A stretch of 64,000 bases of DNA from Bacteroides sp. ET71 (lineage in GTDB: Bacteria > Bacteroidota > Bacteroidia > Bacteroidales > Bacteroidaceae). Shown here one piece after another: positions 27,579 through 35,699 of this stretch. Position 1 is the first letter of the stretch; the number at the start of each line of letters is the position of its first letter. The notes under the pieces are model-generated. The model was not told where the DNA came from. It saw nothing but the letters and a program-made list of their open reading frames with translations, and made no database searches. The stretch is taken from the NCBI RefSeq assembly GCF_023336905.1, contig NZ_JAMBLS010000001.1, forward strand, positions 124,001 through 188,000, given 5' to 3'. A program made the translations under genes and the position numbers.

Positions 27579-28262
27579 ATGGACAAGATGAAACTTACGG
27601 CATTGAGCCTGTGCAGCTGTCTGCTGCTGGCGGGCTGCGGCACATTTAACAACATGAACAATACGGCCAAAGGTGGCATCATCGGCGGCGGTTCGGGTGC
27701 AACGGCCGGGGCCATCATCGGCGGGCTGATAGGCAAAGGCAAGGGTGCGGGCATCGGAGCGGCCATCGGGGCGGCGGTAGGTACAGGTGCGGGCGTCATC
27801 ATCGGCAAGAAGATGGACAAGAAGGCCGCAGCGGCCGCCCAAATCGAAGAGGCGCAGGTGGAACAGGTGACGGACAACAACGGACTGGCAGCCGTGAAGG
27901 TGACCTTTGGCGACAACGTGCTGTTCGACTTCAACTCCACCGCCTTGAGCAACGAGGCAAAGGCTGCCCTGCGCGAACTGGCCGAAATCTTGCGCGAAGA
28001 CCCCACGACGGACATCGCCATCATCGGCCATACGGACAAAGCCGGCACGTATGAAGTGAACCTGAAGTTCTCGAAAGAACGCGCCTACAACGTGGAGAAC
28101 TACTTGCAGGACTGCGGCGTATCACCTAAACAGTTTAAGGAAGTGAAAGGCGTGGCCTACGATGAATACGACGAGACCAAAACGGCTGCCGAGAACCGCC
28201 GCGTAGAGATCTATATGTATGCCAGCGAAGAGATGATTCAGCAGGCCGAGGCGCAGAGCTGA
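27579..28262 (+). CDS. OmpA-family lipoprotein with glycine-zipper segment
   Basis: 227-residue envelope protein. The lipoprotein signal ends LLAGC (Cys20). A glycine-zipper stretch (about residues 32-75, repeated GAxxGxxIG units) probably inserts into or lies along a membrane. An OmpA C-terminal peptidoglycan-binding domain follows (about 105-220), with VLFDFNSTAL, IIGHTDKAGTYEVNLKFSKERAYNVENYL and ENRRVEIYM. The order matches YiaD-like proteins that tie the outer membrane to peptidoglycan. It stands alone, with its own promoter motif upstream and a strong terminator hairpin 21 bp downstream. Confidence 0.92.
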   Translation: MDKMKLTALSLCSCLLLAGCGTFNNMNNTAKGGIIGGGSGATAGAIIGGLIGKGKGAGIGAAIGAAVGTGAGVIIGKKMDKKAAAAAQIEEAQVEQVTDNNGLAAVKVTFGDNVLFDFNSTALSNEAKAALRELAEILREDPTTDIAIIGHTDKAGTYEVNLKFSKERAYNVENYLQDCGVSPKQFKEVKGVAYDEYDETKTAAENRRVEIYMYASEEMIQQAEAQS

Positions 28263-28282
28263 ACTTCATCCCCAAAACATAC

Positions 28283-28313
28283 GAAAAAAGGCGCGGAATC
28301 CGCGCCTTTTTCT
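28283..28313. terminator. bidirectional terminator between the lipoprotein gene and cydB
   Basis: AAAAAAGGCGCGGA and TCCGCGCCTTTTTC form a near-perfect stem with A- and T-runs on both sides. It serves the convergent genes on either side. Confidence 0.9.
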
Positions 28314-28333
28314 TTTACTGTACCAACAGGAGT

Positions 28334-29479
28334 TTAATAGGCGTGTTCGCCCTTCTCTTCCAACTCCTTTACATCCATCTTCCGGTTGTTGATGCTGCGC
28401 CAGGCGTAGATGATGTACGCCAGCACAAACGGCACAAGGATGGAAACGTAGGCCATTGTCTTCAACGTAAACTCACTGGAACAACTGTTGGTCAACGTCA
28501 GCGAGCTTTGCAAATCCACGTTGGAAGGATAATAGGCCGTGTTATTGTATCCGGCCACGAGCAACAGGGCCAGTACCGTCAGCACTGTGCCGATGCCTGC
28601 AAACCAGATGCCCTTGTCGAACGCGGGCTTCCACAACGTGCGGACGATACCCCACAGCACGCCTACCACGCCTAAAAGGAAGACGATGAGCACAAGCGGC
28701 ATGGCTAGGAAGTTGTTCAGGTACTTATACGGTTCCATGTAAATCTCGCCCGTCTCCGGATTCACCGCAAAGCCGTCTGCCACCAGTGTGCGCACCAGGA
28801 AAGCCAGGAAGAACACGAGGAACAATGCCGTGTTGCCCCACAACGTCCGACGGCTGCGGGCCACGAGGTCGGGCTCGTCTATATTATTAATGAAATAGAG
28901 TGCGCCGAGGATGCGGGACAGGAAGAAGACGGCCAGGCCGAGGATGACGTTCCACACATTGCCCAGCGCATCCAGCCCGTGCCAGTTGTTGGCCCAATGG
29001 CTGATGACGGGCATGGCTTCTGTCAGATTGCCTTTGTCCACATAGAAAGCCGAGCCGGTGAAGAACGTGGCCACGGCACCGCCCAGCAGGATGGGACCTA
29101 CCACTCCATTCAGAATCAGGAAAGCGCGGTAGGTCTTCTGTCCCAGCAGATTGCCCGCCTTCGACTGGAACTCGTAGCTGACGGCCTGGAGCACGAAGGT
29201 GAAGAGGATAATCATCCACAACCAGTACGCTCCGCCGAAGCTGGTGCTGTAAAACAAGGGAAACGAAGCGAAGAAGCCTCCGCCAAAGGTGACAAGCGTA
29301 GTGAACGTGAACTCCCACTTGCGCCCCGTGGAGTTCATAATCAGTTTGCGTTGCTGCTCGGTCTTGCCCAGGCAATACAAGAGAGAGTTGCCTCCCTGCA
29401 CGAAAAGCAGGAATACCAGAATCGCTCCCAGCAGGGAAACGATAAACCACCAATAGTGTTGAAGAAAACTATAGCTCAT
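28334..29479 (-). CDS. cydB: cytochrome bd ubiquinol oxidase subunit II
   Basis: Membrane subunit of the bd-type oxidase, which reduces oxygen at very low concentration using quinol. In Bacteroides it gives nanaerobic growth and oxygen protection. The 381-residue protein has about eight or nine hydrophobic helices and begins with the usual FLQHYWWFIVSLLGAILVFLLFVQGG. The N-terminal ETTLVTFGGGFFASFPLFYSTSFGGAYW-like stretch (here FTTLVTFGGG) is the family hallmark. It lies 40 bp after cydA and is transcribed with it. Confidence 0.95.
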   Translation of the reverse strand: MSYSFLQHYWWFIVSLLGAILVFLLFVQGGNSLLYCLGKTEQQRKLIMNSTGRKWEFTFTTLVTFGGGFFASFPLFYSTSFGGAYWLWMIILFTFVLQAVSYEFQSKAGNLLGQKTYRAFLILNGVVGPILLGGAVATFFTGSAFYVDKGNLTEAMPVISHWANNWHGLDALGNVWNVILGLAVFFLSRILGALYFINNIDEPDLVARSRRTLWGNTALFLVFFLAFLVRTLVADGFAVNPETGEIYMEPYKYLNNFLAMPLVLIVFLLGVVGVLWGIVRTLWKPAFDKGIWFAGIGTVLTVLALLLVAGYNNTAYYPSNVDLQSSLTLTNSCSSEFTLKTMAYVSILVPFVLAYIIYAWRSINNRKMDVKELEEKGEHAY

Positions 29480-29519
29480 AAACGATAATGTTCAATGGTT
29501 AATAGTCAATTGTTAATTA

Positions 29520-31070
29520 TTAATTGTGCTCCACACCTTTCCGGATGGCTTTCAGCATAATGCCAATCTCGGCGATGAGCAGAACGGTGAAAAGCAGCAG
29601 GAAAAGGAAGAAGGTGGTCTGCACGGAACCGACCTCCAGCTTGGAGATGGCGGCAGACACGGGCAGCATGTCCTGAATGGCCCACGGCTGGCGGCCACAT
29701 TCGGCCACAGCCCAACCGGCCTGTCCGGCGATATATCCCAAGGGGATGGTCCACATGGCCACCAGATGCATCCAGCGCATCTTCGAGAGATCGCGCTTAT
29801 AAACAAGGAACAGCACGACAAGGAAAAACAGGATGAAATATCCGCCCAGCATCACCATGATGCGGAACATGTAGAACGTCAATGGCACGTCGGGCACCAG
29901 CTCGTTGACATTCTTGACGTAACCATAACCAAAGTAAGGCATATTCTCTTTCAGCACCCGGGCGGCTTCCTGCGCTTTGACCTCGTCGCCTTCGGCCTTG
30001 GCAGTGCGATAGTCGGCAAAGGCAGTGATGGCCACCTGTCCGCGTGCAATCTTCTCTTCGGCAGAGAGAGCCGTGGAACCGTCTTTCAGCTTATATCCCC
30101 CGTTCAACAGGTCGTTGATGCCGGGCACGAAGGCATTGGCGTCACGCTCGCCCAGCAAAGAGAGCATCTTGGGAATCTCGATGCGCATCAAGAAAGGGTC
30201 TACCCCGTCATCAGGTGCCTGCTTCTGCGGGTTCAAGATGCCGAAGGCCACCAGGCCTGCCCCTTCCTGACCTTCGTAGAAGCCTTCCATGGCGGCCAGC
30301 TTCATGGGCTGTTTCTGCGCCACCTGATAGGCAGAGCCGTCGCCCGTCCAGGCGGAAAGCACGGCAGCCACCAGGCCTACCCATGCAGCGACCTTGACAC
30401 TGGCCAGAGAGAACTGCTTGTCGCGCTTCTTCCACAAATACCAGCAACTGACGCCTACCACAAAGATGGCACCCAGCACCCAGCCCGAAAGAACGGTATG
30501 GAAAAACTTGTTGACGGCCATCGGTGAAGTGGCCACGGCCAGAAAGTCGACCATTTCATTGCGGGCGGTGTCGGGGTTGAACTCCATGCCCACGGGATAC
30601 TGCATCCAGGCGTTGGCCACCAGAATCCACCAGGCGGAGATGGTGGCGCCCAAGCCCGTCAGCCACGTGGAAGCCAGGTGGAAACCTTTGCTGACTTTGT
30701 TCCACCCGAAAAACATCACGGCTATGAACGTCGCCTCCATAAAGAAAGCCAGGATGCCCTCGATGGCCAACGGTGCGCCGAAAATGTCGCCCACGAACCA
30801 CGAATAGTTGCTCCAGTTGGTTCCAAACTCAAACTCCAGAATGAGGCCCGTGGCCACGCCGATGGCAAAGTTAATGCCGAAAAGTTTCATCCAGAAGCGA
30901 GCCGTCCGTTTCCAGAACTCGTTGCCTGTACGGTAGTAGATGGTCTCCATCAGGCCCATAATCACCGCCAGGCCTAAGGTCAGCGGTACGAAAATCCAGT
31001 GATAAATGGCCGTCAGGGCAAACTGCGCCCGCGACCAGTCAATCAGAGAGGTGTCAATGTGTTCTACCAT
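29520..31070 (-). CDS. cydA: cytochrome bd ubiquinol oxidase subunit I
   Basis: Haem-bearing subunit of the bd oxidase. The 516-residue protein shows the expected RAQFALTAIYHWIFVPLTLGLA opening, where H24 is the equivalent of the high-spin haem ligand, then GLILEFEFGTNWSNYSWFVGDIFGAPLA and the GRQPWAIQD segment that follows the quinol-binding loop. The Q-loop region is of moderate length. It is preceded by the DUF4492 gene and followed by cydB, the standard Bacteroidetes arrangement. Confidence 0.96.
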   Translation of the reverse strand: MVEHIDTSLIDWSRAQFALTAIYHWIFVPLTLGLAVIMGLMETIYYRTGNEFWKRTARFWMKLFGINFAIGVATGLILEFEFGTNWSNYSWFVGDIFGAPLAIEGILAFFMEATFIAVMFFGWNKVSKGFHLASTWLTGLGATISAWWILVANAWMQYPVGMEFNPDTARNEMVDFLAVATSPMAVNKFFHTVLSGWVLGAIFVVGVSCWYLWKKRDKQFSLASVKVAAWVGLVAAVLSAWTGDGSAYQVAQKQPMKLAAMEGFYEGQEGAGLVAFGILNPQKQAPDDGVDPFLMRIEIPKMLSLLGERDANAFVPGINDLLNGGYKLKDGSTALSAEEKIARGQVAITAFADYRTAKAEGDEVKAQEAARVLKENMPYFGYGYVKNVNELVPDVPLTFYMFRIMVMLGGYFILFFLVVLFLVYKRDLSKMRWMHLVAMWTIPLGYIAGQAGWAVAECGRQPWAIQDMLPVSAAISKLEVGSVQTTFFLFLLLFTVLLIAEIGIMLKAIRKGVEHN

Positions 31071-31112
31071 TATGAATCAGTTTTTAGTTGTGAATGTTTG
31101 AATGAGAAGTCG

Positions 31113-31343
31113 TCAATTACCCGGCACCCTGCGCTCTATCAGTTCGCGGCTCACGAAGTCATCTTCGTCCAACCCGCCGGACGATTCCCGGATAAAGTCG
31201 GGGAAAAAGAACAGTTTCAGAATGACGAACATGATGAACAGTTTCAGCAAGATAATGGCCCACAGCACACGCCCCCACGTCATTGCGCGGAAGCCGTCGC
31301 GGTAGAAGCGCCAGATGTTTGTCACGGTTTGTATCATACACAT
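31113..31343 (-). CDS. DUF4492 small membrane protein
   Basis: About 76 residues, with one long hydrophobic helix (VLWAIILLKLFIMFVILKLFFF) after a basic, aromatic N-terminus (WRFYRDGFRAMTWGR). Genes of this family lie directly upstream of cydA across Bacteroidetes, so a role as a small accessory subunit or assembly factor of the bd oxidase is likely, by analogy with CydX in other phyla. The start is at 31343 or two codons later at 31337. An in-frame extension to 31424 would run into a tandem repeat array and is unlikely. It lies 42 bp before cydA. Confidence 0.85.
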   Translation of the reverse strand: MCMIQTVTNIWRFYRDGFRAMTWGRVLWAIILLKLFIMFVILKLFFFPDFIRESSGGLDEDDFVSRELIERRVPGN

Positions 31344-31389
31344 AGGTTTAACGGTTATCATGCAGAAGACTGCCTCCCTGCGCCCATCT

Positions 31390-31470
31390 CCGGAACAGCC
31401 ATCGTTCACGCACGGAACAGCCATCGTTCATGCACGGAACAGCCTGCGTTAAAGCACGGGGAAAGCATCC
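31390..31470. repeat. tandem array, three to four units of 22 bp
   Basis: The unit is close to GGAACAGCCATCGTTCATGCAC. GGAACAG recurs at 31392, 31414 and 31436, exactly 22 bp apart, with a degraded fourth unit near 31458. It lies inside the predicted 5' leader of the cyd transcript. Confidence 0.8.
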
Positions 31471-31487
31471 GCTGTTTATAACGATTA

Positions 31488-31519
31488 CAAATATATCGTT
31501 CCTTTGGTTATCTGCCAAA
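31488..31519 (-). promoter_or_regulatory. promoter of the DUF4492-cydA-cydB operon
   Basis: Exact match on the minus strand: TTTG (31519-31516), a 20-bp spacer, then TATATTTG (31495-31488). Transcription would start near 31481 and give a leader of about 140 nt that carries the tandem array. Confidence 0.75.
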
Positions 31520-31618
31520 CAAAACGGCTGCAAACTTCGGGAAAAACCGCGCACGGACTTGCACTTGTCGACAGAAAACCGGAAACAGACGATAAAAAGC
31601 GGCACAACGTCCAATCCT

Positions 31619-31650
31619 TTTGTAATCCAAACGGACATTGGCGTATTTTG
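31619..31650 (+). promoter_or_regulatory. promoter of the tolC-efflux operon
   Basis: TTTG (31619-31622), a 20-bp spacer, then GTATTTTG (31643-31650), close to TAnnTTTG. It lies 31 bp before the chosen tolC start. Confidence 0.55.
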
Positions 31651-31680
31651 CAACATGAATCACCAAGTATAAGCAAAGAT

Positions 31681-33057
31681 ATGAAAAAGGTAAGAAGATT
31701 GATTGCGACCGCTTGTTGCGCCCTGGGCTGCACAGCCCTGTGGGCCCAGGACGCCACAACAACGGCAGCCGACAGCCTGCCCGCACGGTGGGACTTGCAG
31801 ACGTGCATCGACTACGCCCTGCAACACAACATCACCATCCAGCGCAACCGCATCAGCGCACAAAGCACAGAAGAAGACCTGAAGACGGCCAAGGCCGAGT
31901 GGTTCCCCAGCCTGAGCGGAAACGTGAGCCAGCGCATCGTGAACCGCCCGAACACGGACAACGGCACCATCATCAGCGGCGACAACATCACGACAAGCCA
32001 AAGCAAGACGTCGTACAACGGCAGCTACGGCATAGACGCCAACTGGACACTCTTCAACGGCGGAAGCCGCGTGAACGGCATCAAGCAACAGAAGCTGAAC
32101 AGCCGTATCGCCGAGCTGACCATTGCCGAGAGCGAAAACTCCATTCAGGAAAGCATCATGCAACTCTACATGCAGATACTCTACGCCGCCGAGGCAGTGA
32201 AGGTGAACGAGGGCACGCTCGAGGTGAGCCGCGCCACCTTCGAACGGGGCAAGCAACTGTATGACGCAGGCAGCCTCTCCGCCGCCGACCTGGCCCAACT
32301 GGAGGCACAGGTGAGCAACGACAACTACCAGGTGGTGACCGCCCAAGCCACGCTGCAAGACTACCGCCTGCAACTGAAGCAACTGCTGGAACTGGACGGC
32401 GACTACGAGATGCAACTGGACATGCCCGAGCTGGACAACACCGACGTACTCAACCCCCTGCCCCTGAAGGACGACGTCTACCGCACGGCCCTGGCCCTGC
32501 GCCCGGAGATTGAATCGGGACGGCTGAACATCGAAGCGGCCGACCTGGGCATCAAGGTGGCACGCGCAGGCTACATCCCCAGCATCAGCCTCTCGGCAGG
32601 CATCGGCAGCACGAACGCTAACGGCAGCGACTTCAGCTTCTCGGAGCAAATCAAACAGAACTGGAACAACTCGCTGGGCGTAACGCTGAGCATCCCCATC
32701 TTTAACCAAAGACAGACCAAGAGCGCCGTCAACAAGGCCAAGCTGCAGAAGCAGACCAGCCAACTGGACCTGCTGGACAGCCAGAAGGAACTGTACCGCA
32801 CCATCGAGAACTACTGGCTCGACGCCCGCAGCGCCCAGCAACAGTACGAGGCAGCCTTGCAACAGGTGAAAAGCTCGCAGACCAGCTACGACCTCGTCAG
32901 CGAGCAATTCAGCCTGGGCATGAAGAACACCGTGGAGCTGCTGACGGAGAAGAACAACCTGCTCAACGCCCAGCAATCGCTGCTGCAGGCCAAATACATG
33001 GCCCTGCTCAACGCCGGGCTGCTGCGCTTCTATCAGGGGGAAATCATGAAATTGTAA
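31681..33057 (+). CDS. TolC-family outer-membrane efflux channel
   Basis: 458 residues from the ATG at 31681, chosen because it begins a clean signal peptide (MKKVRRLIATACCALGCTALWAQ). An in-frame upstream start at 31504 would precede the promoter. Two outer-membrane-efflux repeats (about residues 35-230 and 240-455) are seen from the long Gln/Ala-rich coiled helices and from motifs such as NGSYGIDANWTLFNGG and NNSLGVTLSIPIFNQRQTK. It forms the outer-membrane duct of the tripartite exporter encoded downstream. Confidence 0.92.
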   Translation: MKKVRRLIATACCALGCTALWAQDATTTAADSLPARWDLQTCIDYALQHNITIQRNRISAQSTEEDLKTAKAEWFPSLSGNVSQRIVNRPNTDNGTIISGDNITTSQSKTSYNGSYGIDANWTLFNGGSRVNGIKQQKLNSRIAELTIAESENSIQESIMQLYMQILYAAEAVKVNEGTLEVSRATFERGKQLYDAGSLSAADLAQLEAQVSNDNYQVVTAQATLQDYRLQLKQLLELDGDYEMQLDMPELDNTDVLNPLPLKDDVYRTALALRPEIESGRLNIEAADLGIKVARAGYIPSISLSAGIGSTNANGSDFSFSEQIKQNWNNSLGVTLSIPIFNQRQTKSAVNKAKLQKQTSQLDLLDSQKELYRTIENYWLDARSAQQQYEAALQQVKSSQTSYDLVSEQFSLGMKNTVELLTEKNNLLNAQQSLLQAKYMALLNAGLLRFYQGEIMKL

Positions 33058-33087
33058 CCAAAAAGATGCGGACGACGCGACAGAATC

Positions 33088-33196
33088 TGTCATGTTGAGC
33101 GAAGGCCGGAGGCCGGAGTCGAAACATCTCCAGACGGAAATAGAAAAACAGAAGGAGATCCTTCGACTACGCTACGCTCCGCTCAGGATGACAGAT
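33088..33196. repeat. paired REP-like repeats
   Basis: Two members of the dispersed family face each other: CATGTTGAGCG...GTCGAAACATCTCC at 33088-33131 and GATCCTTCGACTACGC...CGCTCAGGATGACAG at 33157-33195. Together they could form a large hairpin between tolC and the adaptor gene. Confidence 0.75.
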
Positions 33197-33262
33197 ACAA
33201 CGGGAAGGCACGCCGCTTGCTCCGCAAACTAACTCATAATATAATCTTTAAGCATACCGAAT

Positions 33263-34486
33263 ATGAACAAGAAGAAAATCATCCTCAGCGCCGCCGCCGT
33301 CATCGTGGTGGCAGGCGTGGCCGTCTGGGCATTGTCCGGCGGAGCCAAGAAACAGGAGGTGAAGTACGAGACCGCCGTGGTGGGCCGGCAGGACATTGCC
33401 GACTTCGTCACCGCCACGGGAAGCATCGAACCCGTCACCGAGGTCGAGGTGGGCACGCAGGTGAGCGGCATCATCGACAAGATTTACGTGGACTACAACA
33501 GCGTGGTGAAGCAGGGACAGCTCATCGCCGAGATGGACAAGGTGACGCTGGAGAGCGACCTGGCTTCGGCACAGGCCACGTATGACGGCGCCAAGGCCGA
33601 GTATGAATACCAGGAGAGCCTCTACAACCGCAACAAGGGCCTGCACGACAAGAAACTCATCAGCGACACCGACTACGAGCAAAGCCTCTACGACTACCGC
33701 CGCTCGAAGAGCACCTTCGACAGCAGCCGGGCCGCCTTGGAGAAAGCCGAGCGCAACCTGTCGTACGCCACCATCACCGCGCCCATCGACGGCGTGGTCA
33801 TCAGCAAGGACGTGGAAGAGGGACAGACCGTGGCCTCGGGCTTTGAGACCCCGACGCTGTTCACCATTGCCGCCGACCTGACGCAGATGCAGGTAGTGGC
33901 CGACGTGGACGAGGCCGACATAGGCGGCGTGGAGGAAGGGCAGCGCGTGGAGTTCACCGTCGACGCCTACCCCGGGCAGACCTTCGCCGGGCAGGTGACG
34001 CAGGTGCGTCTGGGCGAGTCGAGCGACGCCTCGTCGACGTCGTCCAGCAGCAGCACGGTGGTGACATACGAGGTGGTCATCTCCGCCCCCAACCCCGACC
34101 TGAAGCTGAAGCCGCGCCTGACGGCCAACATCAACATCTACACCGTGGACAAGCCCGGCGTGCTGGCCGTGCCCAGCAAGGCGCTGCGCTTCACGCCCGC
34201 CGGGCCCATCGTGGGAGCGGATGCGGTGGTGAACGACTGCGAGGGCGAGCATAAGCTGTGGACACGCGAGGGCAACACCTTCACCGCCCACGCCGTCGAG
34301 ACGGGCATCTCGAACGGCACCTACACGGAAATCCTGGGCGGCATCGGCGAGGGCACGACCGTCGTGGCCGACGCCGAGTTCGGAGGCACCGCTGCCAAGG
34401 CCGAGATCCAGACGAGCGGCGAACGCAGCCCCTTCATGCCCGGCCCTCCGGGAAGCGACAAGGAGAAAAAGGAGAAAAAAGACTGA
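33263..34486 (+). CDS. MacA-type periplasmic adaptor (membrane fusion protein)
   Basis: 407-residue adaptor joining an inner-membrane ABC exporter to the TolC channel. The N-terminal anchor helix (KKKIILSAAAVIVVAGVAVWAL) is followed by a lipoyl-like barrel-sandwich (VTEVEVGTQVSGIIDKIYVDYNSVVKQGQLIAEMD), a coiled-coil hairpin (about residues 100-165), a beta-barrel domain with VDEADIGGVEEGQRVEFTVDAYPGQTFAGQV, and a C-terminal membrane-proximal domain. A Ser/Thr run (about residues 255-264) lies in the beta-barrel region. The tail is charged (DKEKKEKKD). The next two genes encode a MacB-type ABC exporter split into separate ATPase and permease. Confidence 0.92.
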   Translation: MNKKKIILSAAAVIVVAGVAVWALSGGAKKQEVKYETAVVGRQDIADFVTATGSIEPVTEVEVGTQVSGIIDKIYVDYNSVVKQGQLIAEMDKVTLESDLASAQATYDGAKAEYEYQESLYNRNKGLHDKKLISDTDYEQSLYDYRRSKSTFDSSRAALEKAERNLSYATITAPIDGVVISKDVEEGQTVASGFETPTLFTIAADLTQMQVVADVDEADIGGVEEGQRVEFTVDAYPGQTFAGQVTQVRLGESSDASSTSSSSSTVVTYEVVISAPNPDLKLKPRLTANINIYTVDKPGVLAVPSKALRFTPAGPIVGADAVVNDCEGEHKLWTREGNTFTAHAVETGISNGTYTEILGGIGEGTTVVADAEFGGTAAKAEIQTSGERSPFMPGPPGSDKEKKEKKD

Positions 34487-34492
34487 TGCCCG

Positions 34493-34640
34493 CACGCAGT
34501 TGAAAATGCGACCCGACGCAGTTAAAAATGCGCCTTGACGCAGTTATAAACGCGCCTTGACGGAGTTGAAAATGCGCCTTGACGCATTTTTAACGGGACT
34601 ATGGCGCATTTTCAACGACAATATGGCGCATTTTCAATCA
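34493..34640. repeat. tandem array, seven units of 22 bp
   Basis: The anchor CGCAG or CGCAT recurs at 34495, 34517, 34539, 34561 (as CGGAG), 34583, 34605 and 34627, exactly every 22 bp. The first four units read CGCAGTTGAAAATGCGCCTTGA. The last ones read GGCGCATTTTCAACGACAAT, which is largely the reverse complement of the first half, so the array can fold on itself. It lies between the adaptor and ATPase genes. Confidence 0.85.
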
Positions 34641-34714
34641 AGTAATAAATATTGAGAAAACAGGCCAAATCCCCGTTCCTCATTCATCATTCTTCATTAC
34701 ACATTATTATATAT

Positions 34715-35461
34715 ATGAGCAAAACAGTCATCGAACTTCACGACATCCGCCGCGACTTCCAAGTGGGCGACGAGACGGTGCACGCCTTGCGCGGCGTGTC
34801 GTTCTCCATCCACGAGGGCGAGTTCGTCACCATCATGGGCACCTCGGGCTCGGGCAAATCGACCCTGCTCAACACGCTGGGCTGCCTCGACACCCCCACC
34901 AGCGGCGAATACCTGCTGGACGGCACCAGCGTGCGCACCATGTCGAAGCCCCAGCGCGCCGTGCTGCGCAACCGCAAAATCGGCTTCGTCTTCCAAAACT
35001 ACAACCTGCTGCCGAAAACCACGGCCGTAGAGAACGTCGAACTGCCCCTGATGTACAACCCCTCGGTCAGCGCCGCCGAACGCCGCCGCCGCGCCATCGA
35101 CGCCCTCGTGGCCGTCGGCCTGGGCGACCGCCTGGAGCACAAGTCCAACCAGATGTCCGGCGGACAGATGCAGCGCGTGGCCATCGCCCGCGCCCTGGTC
35201 AACGACCCCGCCGTCATCCTGGCCGACGAGGCCACGGGCAACCTGGACACGCGCACGTCCTTCGAGATACTCGTCCTCTTCCAAGAGCTGCACCGCGAGG
35301 GACGCACCATCATCTTCGTCACCCACAACCCCGACATCGCCCAATACAGCAGCCGCAACATCCGCCTGCGCGACGGCCACGTCATCGAAGACAAGGAGAA
35401 TCCCCGCATCCTCTCGGCCGCCGAGGCACTGGCCGCGCTGCCGAAGAACGACGACGACTAA
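34715..35461 (+). CDS. ABC transporter ATP-binding protein (MacB/LolD type)
   Basis: 248 residues from the ATG at 34715. The frame opens upstream at 34652, but that tail is encoded by low-complexity intergenic sequence. It has a complete nucleotide-binding domain: Walker A GTSGSGKST, Q-loop in GFVFQNYNLLP, signature MSGGQMQRVAIARAL, Walker B VILADEAT with GNLD, and H-loop IIFVTHNPD. It powers the permease encoded next. The GC content of this gene is conspicuously high compared with the flanking repeats. Confidence 0.95.
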   Translation: MSKTVIELHDIRRDFQVGDETVHALRGVSFSIHEGEFVTIMGTSGSGKSTLLNTLGCLDTPTSGEYLLDGTSVRTMSKPQRAVLRNRKIGFVFQNYNLLPKTTAVENVELPLMYNPSVSAAERRRRAIDALVAVGLGDRLEHKSNQMSGGQMQRVAIARALVNDPAVILADEATGNLDTRTSFEILVLFQELHREGRTIIFVTHNPDIAQYSSRNIRLRDGHVIEDKENPRILSAAEALAALPKNDDD

Positions 35462-35512
35462 TTTAATGAAGAATGGAGAATGAGGAATGAAGAATGTCAC
35501 CCGCACGCACGG

Positions 35513-35624
35513 TCATCCTGAGCGGAGCCCGCAGGGCGCAGCCGAAGGATCTCACTACGCGCACGAACAGGCAAGGCCCCAAGGGAGATTCTTCGACTCC
35601 GGCTCCGCCTCCGCTCAGAATGAC
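35513..35624. repeat. paired REP-like repeats
   Basis: CATCCTGAGCGGAG...GCCGAAGGATCTC at 35515-35552 and GATTCTTCGACTCC...CCGCTCAGAATGACAG at 35589-35624 are inverted members of the dispersed family, between the ATPase and permease genes. Short ATTCTTCATT-type direct repeats flank them. Confidence 0.75.
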
Positions 35625-35699
35625 AGCGGCGACAGCACTCGTTCGTCATTCCCCATTCATCATTCTTCATTCTTAATTCTTCATTATTTATAATATCTT

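Larger units (their letters stand above)
31344..31680. other. divergent intergenic region between the cyd and tolC operons
   Basis: Contains a 22-bp tandem array (31390-31470), a minus-strand promoter for DUF4492-cydAB (31488-31519) and a plus-strand promoter for tolC (31619-31650). The remainder shows nothing supportable. Confidence 0.75.

Noticed and set aside
29526-30527. A 333-codon plus-strand frame across cydA
   Set aside because: Antisense to an intact, recognisable cytochrome bd subunit and without any motif.
31660-33093. A 477-codon open frame antisense to tolC
   Set aside because: It mirrors a GC-rich, clearly coding TolC gene. Its translation is a low-complexity Leu/Val/Gly/Gln string with no domain pattern.
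33248-34495. A 415-codon open frame antisense to the MacA-type adaptor
   Set aside because: Shadow of codon bias on the opposite strand. The sense protein has signal anchor and all adaptor domains.
34493-34640. CRISPR array
   Set aside because: Repeats are contiguous with a constant 22-bp period, without unique spacers, and no cas gene is present in the window.
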